Below are positions 27,040 to 36,299 of a stretch of DNA of 64,000 nucleotides, piece by piece. The translations under genes and the position numbers were made by a program. The notes beneath the pieces were generated by a model. The model was not told where the DNA came from and made no database searches. It saw nothing but the letters and a program-made list of their open reading frames with translations. Source of the DNA: Gemmatimonadota bacterium (GTDB taxonomy: Bacteria > Gemmatimonadota > Gemmatimonadetes > Longimicrobiales > Gaopeijiaceae); NCBI GenBank assembly GCA_022827345.1, contig JAJDTB010000027.1, positions 62,001-126,000 of the forward strand. The letters run 5' to 3'. Within the stretch, counting starts at the first letter, position 1. Each line of letters opens with the position of its first letter.

Positions 27040-27106
27040 GGTCTGTCTCTCCGTTGGATGACCGATAGGCAAACCCGGGAGCCCGCGGACTCCCGGTTGC
27101 GCAAAA

Positions 27107-28108
27107 TCAGGCCGCGTCCCGAATCGACCGCTTCACCAGGTTCCGCGTGAGGGCGATCTTGTAGTCGTTGTGCCGGAGCGCACGCGCACCTTCGACCGCG
27201 ATCTCCCCGGCCATCTGTCCCGTTTCGTCGCTGGGCTCGCGTCCGCGGATCGCCGCTTCGACCGCGCCCATCCGCACCGGGTACGGCGCGATGCTGTTGA
27301 CGACGATCCGTGCGTCCTGGATGACGCCGCCCTGCACCTGCAGCATCGACGCGACGCTCACGAGCGAGAAGTCCCAAGACTTGCGGTCGCGGATCTTCTC
27401 GAAGTACCACCGCGCGCCCTCCCACGGGGCCGGCAGCACGATGCGGGTGAGGAGGTCGCCGGGCTCGAGCACGGTCATGCGCTCGATGTCGATGTCGGGG
27501 CCGATGAAGAAGTCGGTGGCCGCGAAGGTGCGCTCGCCGGAGGTGCTGACGACCACCATCTCGGCGTCGAGCGCGACGAGGGCGGGCGCGGTGTCCGAGG
27601 GATTGACCGCGACGCAGCGGTCGGCGCCCACGATGCAGTGTTCGCGGTTCATCGAGCGCCGCGTGCCGGCGTAGCAGATGTTGCCGCCCGCGCGGTAGCA
27701 TGGCCACCCGCTCCGGTAGTACCAGCAGCGGGTATCCTGCACGATGTTGCCGCCGAGCGTACCCTGGTTGCGGATCTGGGGCGTGGCCACCAGCCCCGCG
27801 GCCTCGGCGAGGAGCGGGTAGGCGCCCTGCACCCCGCCGTGTTCGGCGATGTCGGTGAGGCTCGTCATGGCCCCGATGTCGAGTCCGCCGGATGCCCCGT
27901 CCGCGATGCCGCGGATCTCGTCCACGGCGGCGAGGTCGATCACCGCCGCCGGGCGCTTGATCCGGTCCTTGAACCAGTCGAAGGTGTCGAGTCCTCCCGC
28001 GAGCACCCAGCCCTGGTCGCCGTACTGGTCCATGAGCCGGACCGCGTCGTCTACGCCCGCCGGTTGAAAGAGCTCGAACGGCGGGATCATGTCACGTATG
28101 ACAGCCAC
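27107..28108 (-). CDS. molybdenum hydroxylase FAD/[4Fe-4S] subunit (PaoB/YagS-like)
   Basis: 333 aa CoxM-type FAD subunit. FAD-binding motifs are present: VLAGGLDTFDW and RNQGTLGGNIVQDTR. Right after these the chain carries a cysteine set, C128, C137, C145 and C158, in the pattern seen in E. coli PaoB (YagS), where it binds an extra [4Fe-4S] cluster; ordinary xanthine dehydrogenase FAD subunits lack it. No signal peptide, so export would be by piggyback with the Tat-bearing small subunit, as in PaoABC. It sits between the large subunit (40 bp) and the cytochrome b gene. Confidence 0.9.
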   Translation of the reverse strand: MAVIRDMIPPFELFQPAGVDDAVRLMDQYGDQGWVLAGGLDTFDWFKDRIKRPAAVIDLAAVDEIRGIADGASGGLDIGAMTSLTDIAEHGGVQGAYPLLAEAAGLVATPQIRNQGTLGGNIVQDTRCWYYRSGWPCYRAGGNICYAGTRRSMNREHCIVGADRCVAVNPSDTAPALVALDAEMVVVSTSGERTFAATDFFIGPDIDIERMTVLEPGDLLTRIVLPAPWEGARWYFEKIRDRKSWDFSLVSVASMLQVQGGVIQDARIVVNSIAPYPVRMGAVEAAIRGREPSDETGQMAGEIAVEGARALRHNDYKIALTRNLVKRSIRDAA

Positions 28109-28147
28109 TTTATTTCTCCTTGTCGGTCAGACGCGCGTGTTCACTCA

Positions 28148-30547
28148 TCAGACGTGGGTGTCCAGCAGCCCGTAGGGACGGGGCCGGCCTTCCAGTTCGG
28201 CGAGGATCATGTCGGAGGTGAGGGGCGTTCGGCACAGGCAGAGTCCGCCCATGGCGTCGGCCACGGCGCACGCGTAGGCCGCCTCGCCGGCGCCCACGGG
28301 GGGCTCGCCGATACCCTTTGCTCCGACCGGGGTATGGGGGTCCGGCTCGTTGACGGCCGCGAACCGGGGGCTGAGCGGGACATCGAGGATTCCCGGCGGA
28401 CGCGCGGTGTAGAAGCGCTTGGTGAAGGGGATGCCCCACTTCGGGTCGAAGACCCAGCGCTGGCTCTTCGCCATCCCGATCCCCTGGAAGACGCCGCCGT
28501 TGGTCTGGCCGGCGAGCGAGCGCGGGTGCATGACCGTGCCGCAGTCGGTGGACGAGGCGAGATCCACGATCTCGACCTCGCCGGTCTCGACGTCGAGTTC
28601 GATCTGGGCGAAGGTGGCCACCCAGGTGAAGACCGCGCCGGCCTGCGGATAGTTGTCCCTCGCGGCGGCGATGAGCCCCTCTCCGGCCAGGCCGGCCACG
28701 GCCGCCTTGGTGGCGTCGTTGAGGTCTTCGGGGACGACTTCGCCGCTGAACCTGCCGCCCATGGCCATCGCGCGTTCCGCCGCTTGCGCGAAACTGAGGC
28801 CGGCGGCGCGGTTGCCTGCGCGGAAGACGCGCCCCTCGGAGACGCGGTAGTCGCCGGGTGAGCCGCCAAGCTCGCTCGCGGCCAGTTCCTGCAGCAGGCC
28901 GACCAGCGCCGTCGCTGCCGCGTGGTTGGCACGGGTGTGGGCGTGGGTGGTCTGGCTGCCCGCCTGCACCGTGCTGAAGGGCAGGTGCTTGCTGGTGTCG
29001 CCCCAGACGATGACGACATCGTCCCACGCAAGGTCGAGGACGTCGGCCGCGGGGCGCGCGGTGTCGGCGATCGAGTGCGTGCCGAGGTTCCCGATGCCCT
29101 GGTGGACGTACAACTTGCCGTCGGGACGGATGACCAGGAGGCCGTCGCGTCCGGTGCTGCCCGCGGTGAACGGGCTGAGCCCCATGCCGACGCCGGTCAC
29201 CTTGGTGCCGTTGCGCTGGCCCGACAGCTGGCTCTTCTCTTCCCAGCCGAAGAGTTCGCCGCCCAGATCCAGCGCCTCGCGCACGTACGCGCTGGTGAAC
29301 GGTCCCTGGTTGGGCCCGAGCCAGCCGTCGTGGCCCGGCGCATTGATCTTGCGGATCTCGAGGCGGTCGACGCCGAGTTCGCGGGCCGCCTTGTCGACCA
29401 GCGGCTCGAGCATGGCGACGATCTGCGCCCCGCCCGGCGCCCGCTGTGCGGATCGCGGCGGCGTATTGGTGTACACGGGCACGCCCTGGAAGCGCATGTT
29501 CTCGGGCTGGTAGATGGCGGTGGCGACCGTGCCGGCGGTGCTGAAGTCGCTGGCGCGTCCGTATGGTCCGCCGTCCTGGACGATGTAGAGGTCGAGCGCC
29601 GTCATGCGGCCGTCGCCGCGGAAGCCGATCCTGGCCCAGCCCTGGAATCCGGCGCGGGCGCGGCCGATGTAGTTCTCTTCGTAGCGCGTGATCCGGAGCA
29701 TCACCGGACGGCCGATCTTGCGGGACAGCACTGCGGGGACCGCCATGGACGGCACCCCCGAGATCTTGCTGCCGAAGCCGCCGCCGCAGTACTCGCCGAT
29801 GAATACCACATCGTCCGCCTCAACCCCGGCCATGCGCGCGACGCTGCCCCGGGTCCGTTCCGTACTCTGCGTCGAGCCGTGCAGGAAGAGCTTCCCGTTC
29901 TGCCAGTACGCCATGCAGGAGCGGGGCTCCATGGGGTGGTGCGTCACCGACTGGTGGACGATCGTCTCCTCGACGATGACCGCCGCTTCGTCGAAGGCCG
30001 CGTCCACGTCGCCGATCGTCCACTCCGTCGCGGGCTCGCCCATGGGCAGCCTGTCGGGTCCGGCCTCGTCGAAGACCGAATTCGGCCACTTCAGCGTGGT
30101 CGCTTCGCCGCGTCCGCCGACGTTGCCGTCCAGGCGCGCGTCGGGGCCGCCCTCGCGAAGGCTCTCGAGGGGATCGAGTACGAAGGGCAACTGCTCGAAG
30201 TCGACCCGGATCGCCTCCACTGCGGCTGCGGCGGTCGTTTCGTCCACGGCCGCCACCGCAAGGATCGGCTCACCCTCGTACTTGGGCTCGTCCGTCAACG
30301 CGGCTTCCCCGATCCCCTGTTCCTGCTGCGGCAGCTCCGACGCCCTCAGAATCCCCAGAACTCCCTCCATCGCCTCGGCCCTGCTCGTGTCCACGCTGCG
30401 GACCCGCGCGTGCGGCATGGGACTCAGCAGGAGTTTCGCGAAGACCATGCCCTCGGCGCGGAAGTCCTCGGCGTATCGGGCCCGGCCCGTAATCTTCGCT
30501 CGAAGATCCGGTGGGGAGATGTCCGTGCCGATTACGTTCTCAGCCAT
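28148..30547 (-). CDS. molybdenum hydroxylase large (molybdopterin) subunit, PaoC-like
   Basis: 799 aa, standard for the xanthine oxidase family Mo subunit. N-terminal a/b hammerhead (ITGRARYAEDFRAEGM), then two Mo-pterin domains with [22 protein letters not shown] and the catalytic glutamate in GAKGIGEPPVG near the C-terminus, which attacks with the Mo-OH. It has no signal peptide. The family oxidises aldehydes, purines or aromatic heterocycles with water as oxygen source. PaoC relatives oxidise aldehydes, mainly aromatic, in the periplasm. Substrate here is not known. Small subunit upstream (16 bp), FAD subunit downstream. Confidence 0.92.
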   Translation of the reverse strand: MAENVIGTDISPPDLRAKITGRARYAEDFRAEGMVFAKLLLSPMPHARVRSVDTSRAEAMEGVLGILRASELPQQEQGIGEAALTDEPKYEGEPILAVAAVDETTAAAAVEAIRVDFEQLPFVLDPLESLREGGPDARLDGNVGGRGEATTLKWPNSVFDEAGPDRLPMGEPATEWTIGDVDAAFDEAAVIVEETIVHQSVTHHPMEPRSCMAYWQNGKLFLHGSTQSTERTRGSVARMAGVEADDVVFIGEYCGGGFGSKISGVPSMAVPAVLSRKIGRPVMLRITRYEENYIGRARAGFQGWARIGFRGDGRMTALDLYIVQDGGPYGRASDFSTAGTVATAIYQPENMRFQGVPVYTNTPPRSAQRAPGGAQIVAMLEPLVDKAARELGVDRLEIRKINAPGHDGWLGPNQGPFTSAYVREALDLGGELFGWEEKSQLSGQRNGTKVTGVGMGLSPFTAGSTGRDGLLVIRPDGKLYVHQGIGNLGTHSIADTARPAADVLDLAWDDVVIVWGDTSKHLPFSTVQAGSQTTHAHTRANHAAATALVGLLQELAASELGGSPGDYRVSEGRVFRAGNRAAGLSFAQAAERAMAMGGRFSGEVVPEDLNDATKAAVAGLAGEGLIAAARDNYPQAGAVFTWVATFAQIELDVETGEVEIVDLASSTDCGTVMHPRSLAGQTNGGVFQGIGMAKSQRWVFDPKWGIPFTKRFYTARPPGILDVPLSPRFAAVNEPDPHTPVGAKGIGEPPVGAGEAAYACAVADAMGGLCLCRTPLTSDMILAELEGRPRPYGLLDTHV

Positions 30548-30563
30548 CTCGATTCTCCTCTCG

Positions 30564-31196
30564 CTATGCCCGGGAGCGGGACAGCTCGGCCGCCCGCATC
30601 GCGGTGTTCAGGATCTTGTCGTAGTCGCCGCAGCGGCAGAGGTTGCCGGCAAGCAGCTCGGCCGCCTCTTCGCGGCTCGGACTCGGGTTCTTCGACAGCA
30701 TGCCGACCATGCTCATCGTGAAGCCGGGCGCGCAGAAGGCGCACTGGAAGCCGCCCTCGTCGATGACCGCCTGCTGCACCGGGTGGAGCTCGCCATCGCT
30801 CTCCAGCCCCTCGATCGTCGTGACCTCGCGGCCGAGCACCGAGTGCGTCAGGATCGAGCAGCCGTAGTGGGTGGTGCCGTCGAGCAGCACGGTGCACGCA
30901 CCGCATTCGGCCCGGTCGCAACCGAGCTTCGTGCCGGTCAGGCCGAGCTGGTAGCGCAGCGTCATGGCAAGCGTCTCGTGCTTGGGAACGTCGACGCGGC
31001 GCTGCTGGCCGTTGACGGTGAGGGTCACGAGCCGCTCCACGGCGCCCTGGGCGGACAGCATCGGCGCCAGCATGCCGCTTTCGCGGAAGAGGTATCCGGC
31101 GGCTGAAGCGGTGGCGCCGGCGGCGATCACCCCCTTGATGAACTTGCGGCGGGTGAATCCGCCTCTCCTCGATTGAATGACCTGGGTATCCAGCAT
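30564..31196 (-). CDS. molybdenum hydroxylase [2Fe-2S] small subunit with Tat signal (PaoA-like)
   Basis: 210 aa from ATG 31196. The N-terminus has a twin-arginine signal (TRRKFIKG, R16-R17, then a hydrophobic AAGATASAAGYLF stretch), marking export of the folded complex. Plant-type ferredoxin domain: C93, C98, C101, C113. C-terminal four-helix [2Fe-2S] domain: C152, C155, C187, C189 (in LCRCGDYD). About 50 residues longer than cytoplasmic CoxS because of the Tat leader. A GAGG ribosome site lies ten bases upstream. Together with the next two genes it forms a PaoABC-like periplasmic enzyme. Confidence 0.93.
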   Translation of the reverse strand: MLDTQVIQSRRGGFTRRKFIKGVIAAGATASAAGYLFRESGMLAPMLSAQGAVERLVTLTVNGQQRRVDVPKHETLAMTLRYQLGLTGTKLGCDRAECGACTVLLDGTTHYGCSILTHSVLGREVTTIEGLESDGELHPVQQAVIDEGGFQCAFCAPGFTMSMVGMLSKNPSPSREEAAELLAGNLCRCGDYDKILNTAMRAAELSRSRA

Positions 31197-31288
31197 CGAT
31201 CTGCACCTCACTCCGGAATGGGGCGGGACCTGCATTCGGTCACATTATATGGCGGCGCGCGCGATGAGGCCAACCCGGGGGAGGGGTA

Positions 31289-31705
31289 TCAGCCGCCGCC
31301 ACCCAGCTTCGAGTCCAGCGTCATCTCGTCCTCGTCGATGGTGCCCCAGAGCAAAAGCGCACCCGCCGCGATGATCGCGGACGGGTAGAAGAGCACCTGC
31401 GAGCCGTCGAGGAACCAGCCCCAGGGGTCGATGATGGACTTCCAGACGCCGAGGGCGGTAATCAGCAGAATGACGAATGCGACCGGGTAGGCGCGGCGGC
31501 GCCAGAGGCCGAGTACCACCAGGGCACCCAGGATGATCTGGAGGACGCCGAGGACGTTCAGGACGGCCGCTTGCGAGCCGATGCCGAGGTAGAACGTCTC
31601 GGCGACGGCCTGGCCGTGCTCGACGTTGAACAGCTTGTCGAGTCCCCACATGACCAGCAGCCAGCCGGTTGTTATTCGCAAGAGGCACAGTCCCCAGCGT
31701 TTCAT
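31289..31705 (-). CDS. DoxX-like small membrane protein
   Basis: 138 aa with four predicted membrane helices (LLRITTGWLLVMWGLDKLF, VLNVLGVLQIILGALVVLG, VAFVILLITALGVW, AIIAAGALLLWG), fitting the DoxX/DUF417-like fold. Known DoxX proteins belong to a thiosulfate:quinone oxidoreductase; most relatives are uncharacterised and tied to redox or stress. First gene in line with the molybdenum hydroxylase operon (92 bp before the small subunit), so it may help connect that enzyme to the quinone pool. Function not known. Confidence 0.75.
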   Translation of the reverse strand: MKRWGLCLLRITTGWLLVMWGLDKLFNVEHGQAVAETFYLGIGSQAAVLNVLGVLQIILGALVVLGLWRRRAYPVAFVILLITALGVWKSIIDPWGWFLDGSQVLFYPSAIIAAGALLLWGTIDEDEMTLDSKLGGGG

Positions 31706-31814
31706 GATTTGCCCTTTTCTGATGTGTTGGTCCGGTTCGGATTCACTGTGGACTTAGGCGTTGCGGGCCGAGGTGTCCAGCGGTGCCCGTCCATGCCGGC
31801 CCCCGTGTCGGCCC

Positions 31815-34800
31815 TCATCGGTTCCCTCCCGGGCGCCTCCACCGAACCGGCGGCGGCGGCTCATCCTCGAAGGTCACCCTTCCACCGCTCTCCAGCAGGC
31901 GCAGCGCCTCGTGAACGGCCGCTTCCAATTGCGGGTCGCCCCCGGCGATCACCGGGGCGGGGTCGTTGCGCACTTCGATGTCCGGCGCCACTCCTTCGGC
32001 CTCCACGGCCCACTCCCCGTTGACGTCGAAGAAGCCGCCGCGCGGGGCCACGAACCCACCTCCGTCGATGAGGGGCGGGGTGTCCCAGGTGCCGACCAGC
32101 CCGCCCCAGGTCTTTGTGCCCACCAGCGGACCGACCCCGCGGAAGCGGAACAGGTACGGCAACAGGTCGCCCCCCGAGCCCGCGCGCTCGTTGATCACCA
32201 TGACCTTGGGTCCGAAGAGGCCGGCCATCGGCTGGGTCCAGGGCTTTCGGTCGCCGGCGCGGGAGTTGAAATACCCGGTGAGTTCGCGGTCAAGAACTTC
32301 GACGATGTAGTCGGCCGCCGAGCCTCCGCCGTTGTTGCGCTCGTCGATGACGGCGCCCTGGCGGTCCTGCTGGGCGTAGAACATGCGGTTGAAGTACTGG
32401 TAGCCGCCCTGGCCGGTGTTCGGGAGCCAGACGTAGGCGAGCCGGCCTCCGCTCATCTCGTCGACGCGGGCCTGGTTGGCTTCGACCCAGGCCCAGCGCC
32501 GCAGCGTGCCCTCGTTGCCGGTGGGTTCGACGAGGATGTCGCGGGCGTCTTCGGCCGAAGGCGAGGACGCGACCGTCAGTGTGATGACGCGGCCGGCCGT
32601 TCCCTCGAGCAGGCCATAGGGGTTGGTGGGGGCGCGCAGTTCGGCCCCGTCGACCGCGAGAAGGTAGTCGCCCTCCTGCACGTCCATCCCCGGGTGGGAG
32701 AGCGGTCCGGCCAGCCCCGGCGTCCAGTCGCCGCCGTTGTAGATGCGCGCGATGCGGTAGAAGCCGTCCTCCTCTTCCAGATCGGCGCCGAGGAGGCCTG
32801 TGCGGGGGTTGTCGAGATCCGGGTAGTCGCCGCCGCGCACGTACGAGTGTCCGACCGCGATTTCGCCCGAGAGCATGTCCAGCAGGTGGTTGAAGTCGGA
32901 GCGGTGCCGCACGTCCGGGAGCCACGCCGAGTACCAGTCCCAGACGTCATCCCAGGGTGCGCCGTGCTGGTTGTCGACGTAGAGGAAGTCGCGCATGAAG
33001 CGCCAGCCGTCGCGGAGCATCTGCGCGTATTCGGCCCTGGGTTCCACCCGAACGCGCAGGTTGCCCAGGTCGAGGGCGCCGTCGCTGCCCGAAGGCGGAC
33101 GGGCGGTGCTGACGATGCGCCAGCCCCCGCTGAAGTAGAGCAGGCTGCCGCGGTCGTGGGAGACGGCGAGGCGTCCGCCGCGCTCCAGGAAGTCCTCCGC
33201 TTCGCGGTCTTCCACGGAGTACTTGAGGACGGAGCCGCCGCCGAATCCGCCGCCCTGCAGGATGAAGACCGTTCCGGACGGTCCCGGGACCAGGCCCGCG
33301 TAGTCTTCCGTGTCCAGGCCCGGGGCGTCGATGATGCGCGCGGCGATGTCGTCGAACTCAATGATCACCTCGGGTGGATCGTCGCTGCCGGCAGCGGTGC
33401 GGCTGCCCGAGCCGGCCTCGCCGGTCTCGGTGTCCGCGTCGCCATCGTCGCTGCCATCCTCGGCGCCCTCCTCCTCGTCGCTCCGGGGCAGGAAGGGCGA
33501 GGGCTCGTCTGCGCTGAGGAGCGCGAGGTAGAGGGCGCGGGTCACCGGCCTGTCATAGGACGTCATGTCCAGCCAGCCGGTGTTCAGTGCATAATTGGTG
33601 GAACCGAGGAAGTAGAGGTACTTGCCCGAGGCGTCCCACACCGGCGTGATCGCGTCGGACATGCCGTCGGTGAGCTGGCGCGTGTCCCCCGATTCCGTGT
33701 CGTGAACGAAGATCGCGCGCAGCTGGTTGTCGAGTCGGCGAGCGTACGCGAGCCAGCGTGAGTCCGGCGACCAGACGGGGTTCATCGTGCGCTGCGGATG
33801 CGCGAAGCGGTCGGTGTCGATGTGCGCCACATCGCCCGACTCGACCTCCAGCACGAGCACGCGGTAGTGGGTGTCGGTGAAGGCCAGGCGAGTCCCATCG
33901 GGCGACCACTCGGGGCGGAAGTAGAACGACGGCTCGTCGATCCCGATGCGGCGCGGGTTCGATCCGTCCTGGTCGGCGATGACGAGCGCGTACTCGTCCC
34001 CCTCGTCGTTGAACCACGCGATCTGCGACCCGTCGGGGGACCACACCGGATGACGGTCGGCCACCCCGGGGCTGCGGGTCAGGTTGCGCCACGAACCTTC
34101 ATCGGCAGGCACGGTGAAGACCTCGCCGCGCCATTCGAAGAGCGCGCGTTTGCCGCTGGGGGACAGGCGGGCGTCGCGGAGCTGCGGGGCCGGAACGGCT
34201 TCCCAGCGCGGGCGCGACCAGTTCATGTCGCCGGTCACGTTGATGACCAGCTGCCGCGAGGCGCCGGTGGCCACTTCAAGCTCGTGCAGGTAGCCGGCCT
34301 GCTCGTAGACCACCACTCCGTCGCCGGCGCCCAGGGACTTCACGTCGAAGTCCGCGTGGTGGGTGAGCTGGCGCTCTGTGCCGGTGCCCGGATCGAACGA
34401 CCAGACGTTGCTCGCCCAGTCCCGCTCCGACATGTAGTAGACGACGCCGTCCATCCACACCGGGTCCATCTGGCGCTCGCCTTCCCACGGCGGCGTGGTG
34501 CGCTCCCACGTCGATGTCGACACGATGGCCACTGGCTGCGCCTGCCCGCCCCGGTAGTTGCGCCACTCCGGGTCCCAGTAGCCGATCTCCTGGTAGGCCA
34601 GGTGGGCGCCGTCGGCGGACATGCCGCCGAGGTAGGCCTGGGGAAGCGCGAGGGGCGTTGGAAGCCCGCCATCGGGCGCCACGGTGTAGAACTTCCAGAG
34701 CTGGGTCGGGACTCCTTCCCGTCCTGATTGGAAGAGGATGTCGCCGTCAGGTGTCCACCCCTGGACCACGTCCGCAGCCGGGTGCCAGGTGAGCCGCTCG

Positions 34801-35129
34801 GGCTGGCCACCGTCGGCCGGCATCAGGTAGACATCGGTGTTGCCGCCGTACTGGCCGGAGAAGGCGATCCAGCGGCCGTCCGGGCTGAAGGCGGCGTCGG
34901 TCTCGGCGCCCTCCGAGCTGGTGAGGCGGGTCGCGTCACCGCCGTCGCGCGCTACCGTCCACAGGTCGTTGGCGTGGGTGAAGACGATGTGGGTCGTGCT
35001 GACGTCGGGCTGGCGGAGGAAGCGGGTGCCCTGGGCGTGGGTGGGGGTGGGGGTGGCGAGTAGAGAGGCCGACCACGCGGCGGCAAGGGCGAGGGCGTAG
35101 CACCAAGGGGAACGTGTAGGACGAGACAT
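31815..35129 (-). CDS. secreted tricorn-like S41 family peptidase
   Basis: 1104 aa from ATG 35129, which gives a Sec signal ending TPTHAQ. Domains in order: WD40/TolB-like beta-propeller repeats (TRLTSSEGAETDAAFSPDG, AFSPDGRWIAFSGQYGG and similar to about residue 520), an acidic linker rich in D/E/G near 590-620, a helical C1-like region, PDZ (about 780-870), and the S41 catalytic core with nucleophile region VINERAGSGGDLLPYLF and GGLVGTWDTPPL. This is the architecture of archaeal tricorn protease, which trims peptides, here exported to the periplasm. It is a common secreted peptidase type in Gemmatimonadota and Bacteroidota. Single gene, divergent from the AbiEii-like pair. Confidence 0.92.
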   Translation of the reverse strand: MSRPTRSPWCYALALAAAWSASLLATPTPTHAQGTRFLRQPDVSTTHIVFTHANDLWTVARDGGDATRLTSSEGAETDAAFSPDGRWIAFSGQYGGNTDVYLMPADGGQPERLTWHPAADVVQGWTPDGDILFQSGREGVPTQLWKFYTVAPDGGLPTPLALPQAYLGGMSADGAHLAYQEIGYWDPEWRNYRGGQAQPVAIVSTSTWERTTPPWEGERQMDPVWMDGVVYYMSERDWASNVWSFDPGTGTERQLTHHADFDVKSLGAGDGVVVYEQAGYLHELEVATGASRQLVINVTGDMNWSRPRWEAVPAPQLRDARLSPSGKRALFEWRGEVFTVPADEGSWRNLTRSPGVADRHPVWSPDGSQIAWFNDEGDEYALVIADQDGSNPRRIGIDEPSFYFRPEWSPDGTRLAFTDTHYRVLVLEVESGDVAHIDTDRFAHPQRTMNPVWSPDSRWLAYARRLDNQLRAIFVHDTESGDTRQLTDGMSDAITPVWDASGKYLYFLGSTNYALNTGWLDMTSYDRPVTRALYLALLSADEPSPFLPRSDEEEGAEDGSDDGDADTETGEAGSGSRTAAGSDDPPEVIIEFDDIAARIIDAPGLDTEDYAGLVPGPSGTVFILQGGGFGGGSVLKYSVEDREAEDFLERGGRLAVSHDRGSLLYFSGGWRIVSTARPPSGSDGALDLGNLRVRVEPRAEYAQMLRDGWRFMRDFLYVDNQHGAPWDDVWDWYSAWLPDVRHRSDFNHLLDMLSGEIAVGHSYVRGGDYPDLDNPRTGLLGADLEEEDGFYRIARIYNGGDWTPGLAGPLSHPGMDVQEGDYLLAVDGAELRAPTNPYGLLEGTAGRVITLTVASSPSAEDARDILVEPTGNEGTLRRWAWVEANQARVDEMSGGRLAYVWLPNTGQGGYQYFNRMFYAQQDRQGAVIDERNNGGGSAADYIVEVLDRELTGYFNSRAGDRKPWTQPMAGLFGPKVMVINERAGSGGDLLPYLFRFRGVGPLVGTKTWGGLVGTWDTPPLIDGGGFVAPRGGFFDVNGEWAVEAEGVAPDIEVRNDPAPVIAGGDPQLEAAVHEALRLLESGGRVTFEDEPPPPVRWRRPGGNR

Positions 35130-35293
35130 CGGCTTGAGCTCCAGTGCGGATGGGGAAAGCTGGATGGTGACCGGGAAGCTGGCAGTTGGCGGCGCGGTCG
35201 CAAGTGGGGGCACGGTTCCGTCGGTGTCAGTTCGCGTTCACTTCACTTGAGTAGATTATTGGGGAATGCCTCGAGCGCCGACCTGGGAGCGAC

Positions 35294-35962
35294 ATGAATC
35301 CGCGTCTGGACACCCTGCCTCCGCCTCAGCGCCTGCTGTGGCCTGAGTTGCGAGCGACCCCGAGTCGCTTCGTCCTGTATGGCGGGACCGCCATTGCGTT
35401 GCGTCTCGCCCACCGTGAGTCGGAAGATTTCGACTTTTTCTCCTCGGAGCCCCTCGATGGCGATGCTCTGTTGGCCGGCGTCCAGTATCTGAACGGCGCG
35501 ACGGTTGTTCAGCGTGCAACCGACACGCTTACGTGCGTGGTCGATCGCGGAGGACCCGTACGTGTGTCCTTCTTCGGGGGACTTCCGCTCAACCGCGTCG
35601 AGTCGCCGCAATCGGCCGAGGGGCCGGGCATACTTGTCGCTTCGTCAGGAGACCTGGGCGGCACCAAGGCCCACGTCGTGCAGAGCCGGGCGCTCTCCAA
35701 GGATTACACCGACATCGATGCGCTTATGAGGCTGGGGCAAGTTCCGCTCACTTCGATGCTTGGCGCTGCGACCGCGATCTATGGAGAGCACTACAACGCC
35801 ATGCTCACCCTGAAGGCCCTGACCTACTTCGATGACGGAGACTTGAAGCAGCTCCCCGCAGTCGTGCGCAGGCGCCTGTCCCAAGCCGCGGCCAGGGTGG
35901 ACCCGGAGTCGATCCCGTACTACGAACCGCGTCCGGGACTTGTGCCGAGTAGCCCGCGATGA
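35294..35962 (+). CDS. AbiEii/MenT-like nucleotidyltransferase (toxin candidate)
   Basis: 222 aa. Nucleotidyltransferase signature of the AbiEii/AbiGii toxin family: LYGGTAIALRL (G30-G31) and ESEDFDFF with the metal-binding pair D45 and D47. The C-terminal half carries LSKDYTDIDALMRLG and MLTLKALTYFDDGD, where family members place Lys and Asp for nucleotide chemistry. AbiEii binds GTP; related MenT toxins add nucleotides to tRNA. ATG 35294 has GGGAG nearby. The next gene overlaps by four bases, so this is a two-gene module, either toxin-antitoxin or phage abortive infection. Confidence 0.85.
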   Translation: MNPRLDTLPPPQRLLWPELRATPSRFVLYGGTAIALRLAHRESEDFDFFSSEPLDGDALLAGVQYLNGATVVQRATDTLTCVVDRGGPVRVSFFGGLPLNRVESPQSAEGPGILVASSGDLGGTKAHVVQSRALSKDYTDIDALMRLGQVPLTSMLGAATAIYGEHYNAMLTLKALTYFDDGDLKQLPAVVRRRLSQAAARVDPESIPYYEPRPGLVPSSPR

Positions 35963-36279
35963 GGTCATCCGACACGACTTCCATGACCGGCACGCCGCAG
36001 CAGCACTCTCCGGAACTGCTGGCAGTTGCCAAGCGCGTGGTGTGGTTCAAGTCACCGGCGGCGACGCTCGCCGACGATGTGTTCTTCCTCAACTACCTCA
36101 TGATATACGGCACCGTCGAGGATCTCGCGGTGGCACGACCGAGCTACGACGACGATGATTTTCGCGCAGCGCTGCGAAACGCGCTGCCCGGGATCTTCGA
36201 CGCGCGCTCATGGGCCTACTGGCACGCGCGTCTTGACATGGGGCCTGCCCCGCCGCGTCCGGTCCGGAAGTTCCCTTAA
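35959..36279 (+). CDS. partner of the AbiEii-like nucleotidyltransferase (candidate antitoxin)
   Basis: 106 aa; ATG 35959 overlaps the toxin stop (ATGA). A second ATG at residue 9 is possible. The pattern KRVVWFKSPAATLADDVFFL, NYLMIYGTVEDLAV, FRAALRNALPGIFDARSW and a Pro-rich basic tail is one I associate with small proteins next to AbiEii-like genes, from memory and not checked. No DNA-binding domain is evident, unlike AbiEi. Here it lies downstream of the toxin, the reverse of the abiEi-abiEii order. Confidence 0.75.
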   Translation: MRSSDTTSMTGTPQQHSPELLAVAKRVVWFKSPAATLADDVFFLNYLMIYGTVEDLAVARPSYDDDDFRAALRNALPGIFDARSWAYWHARLDMGPAPPRPVRKFP

Positions 36280-36299
36280 CAACGAAGGACTCGAACTTG

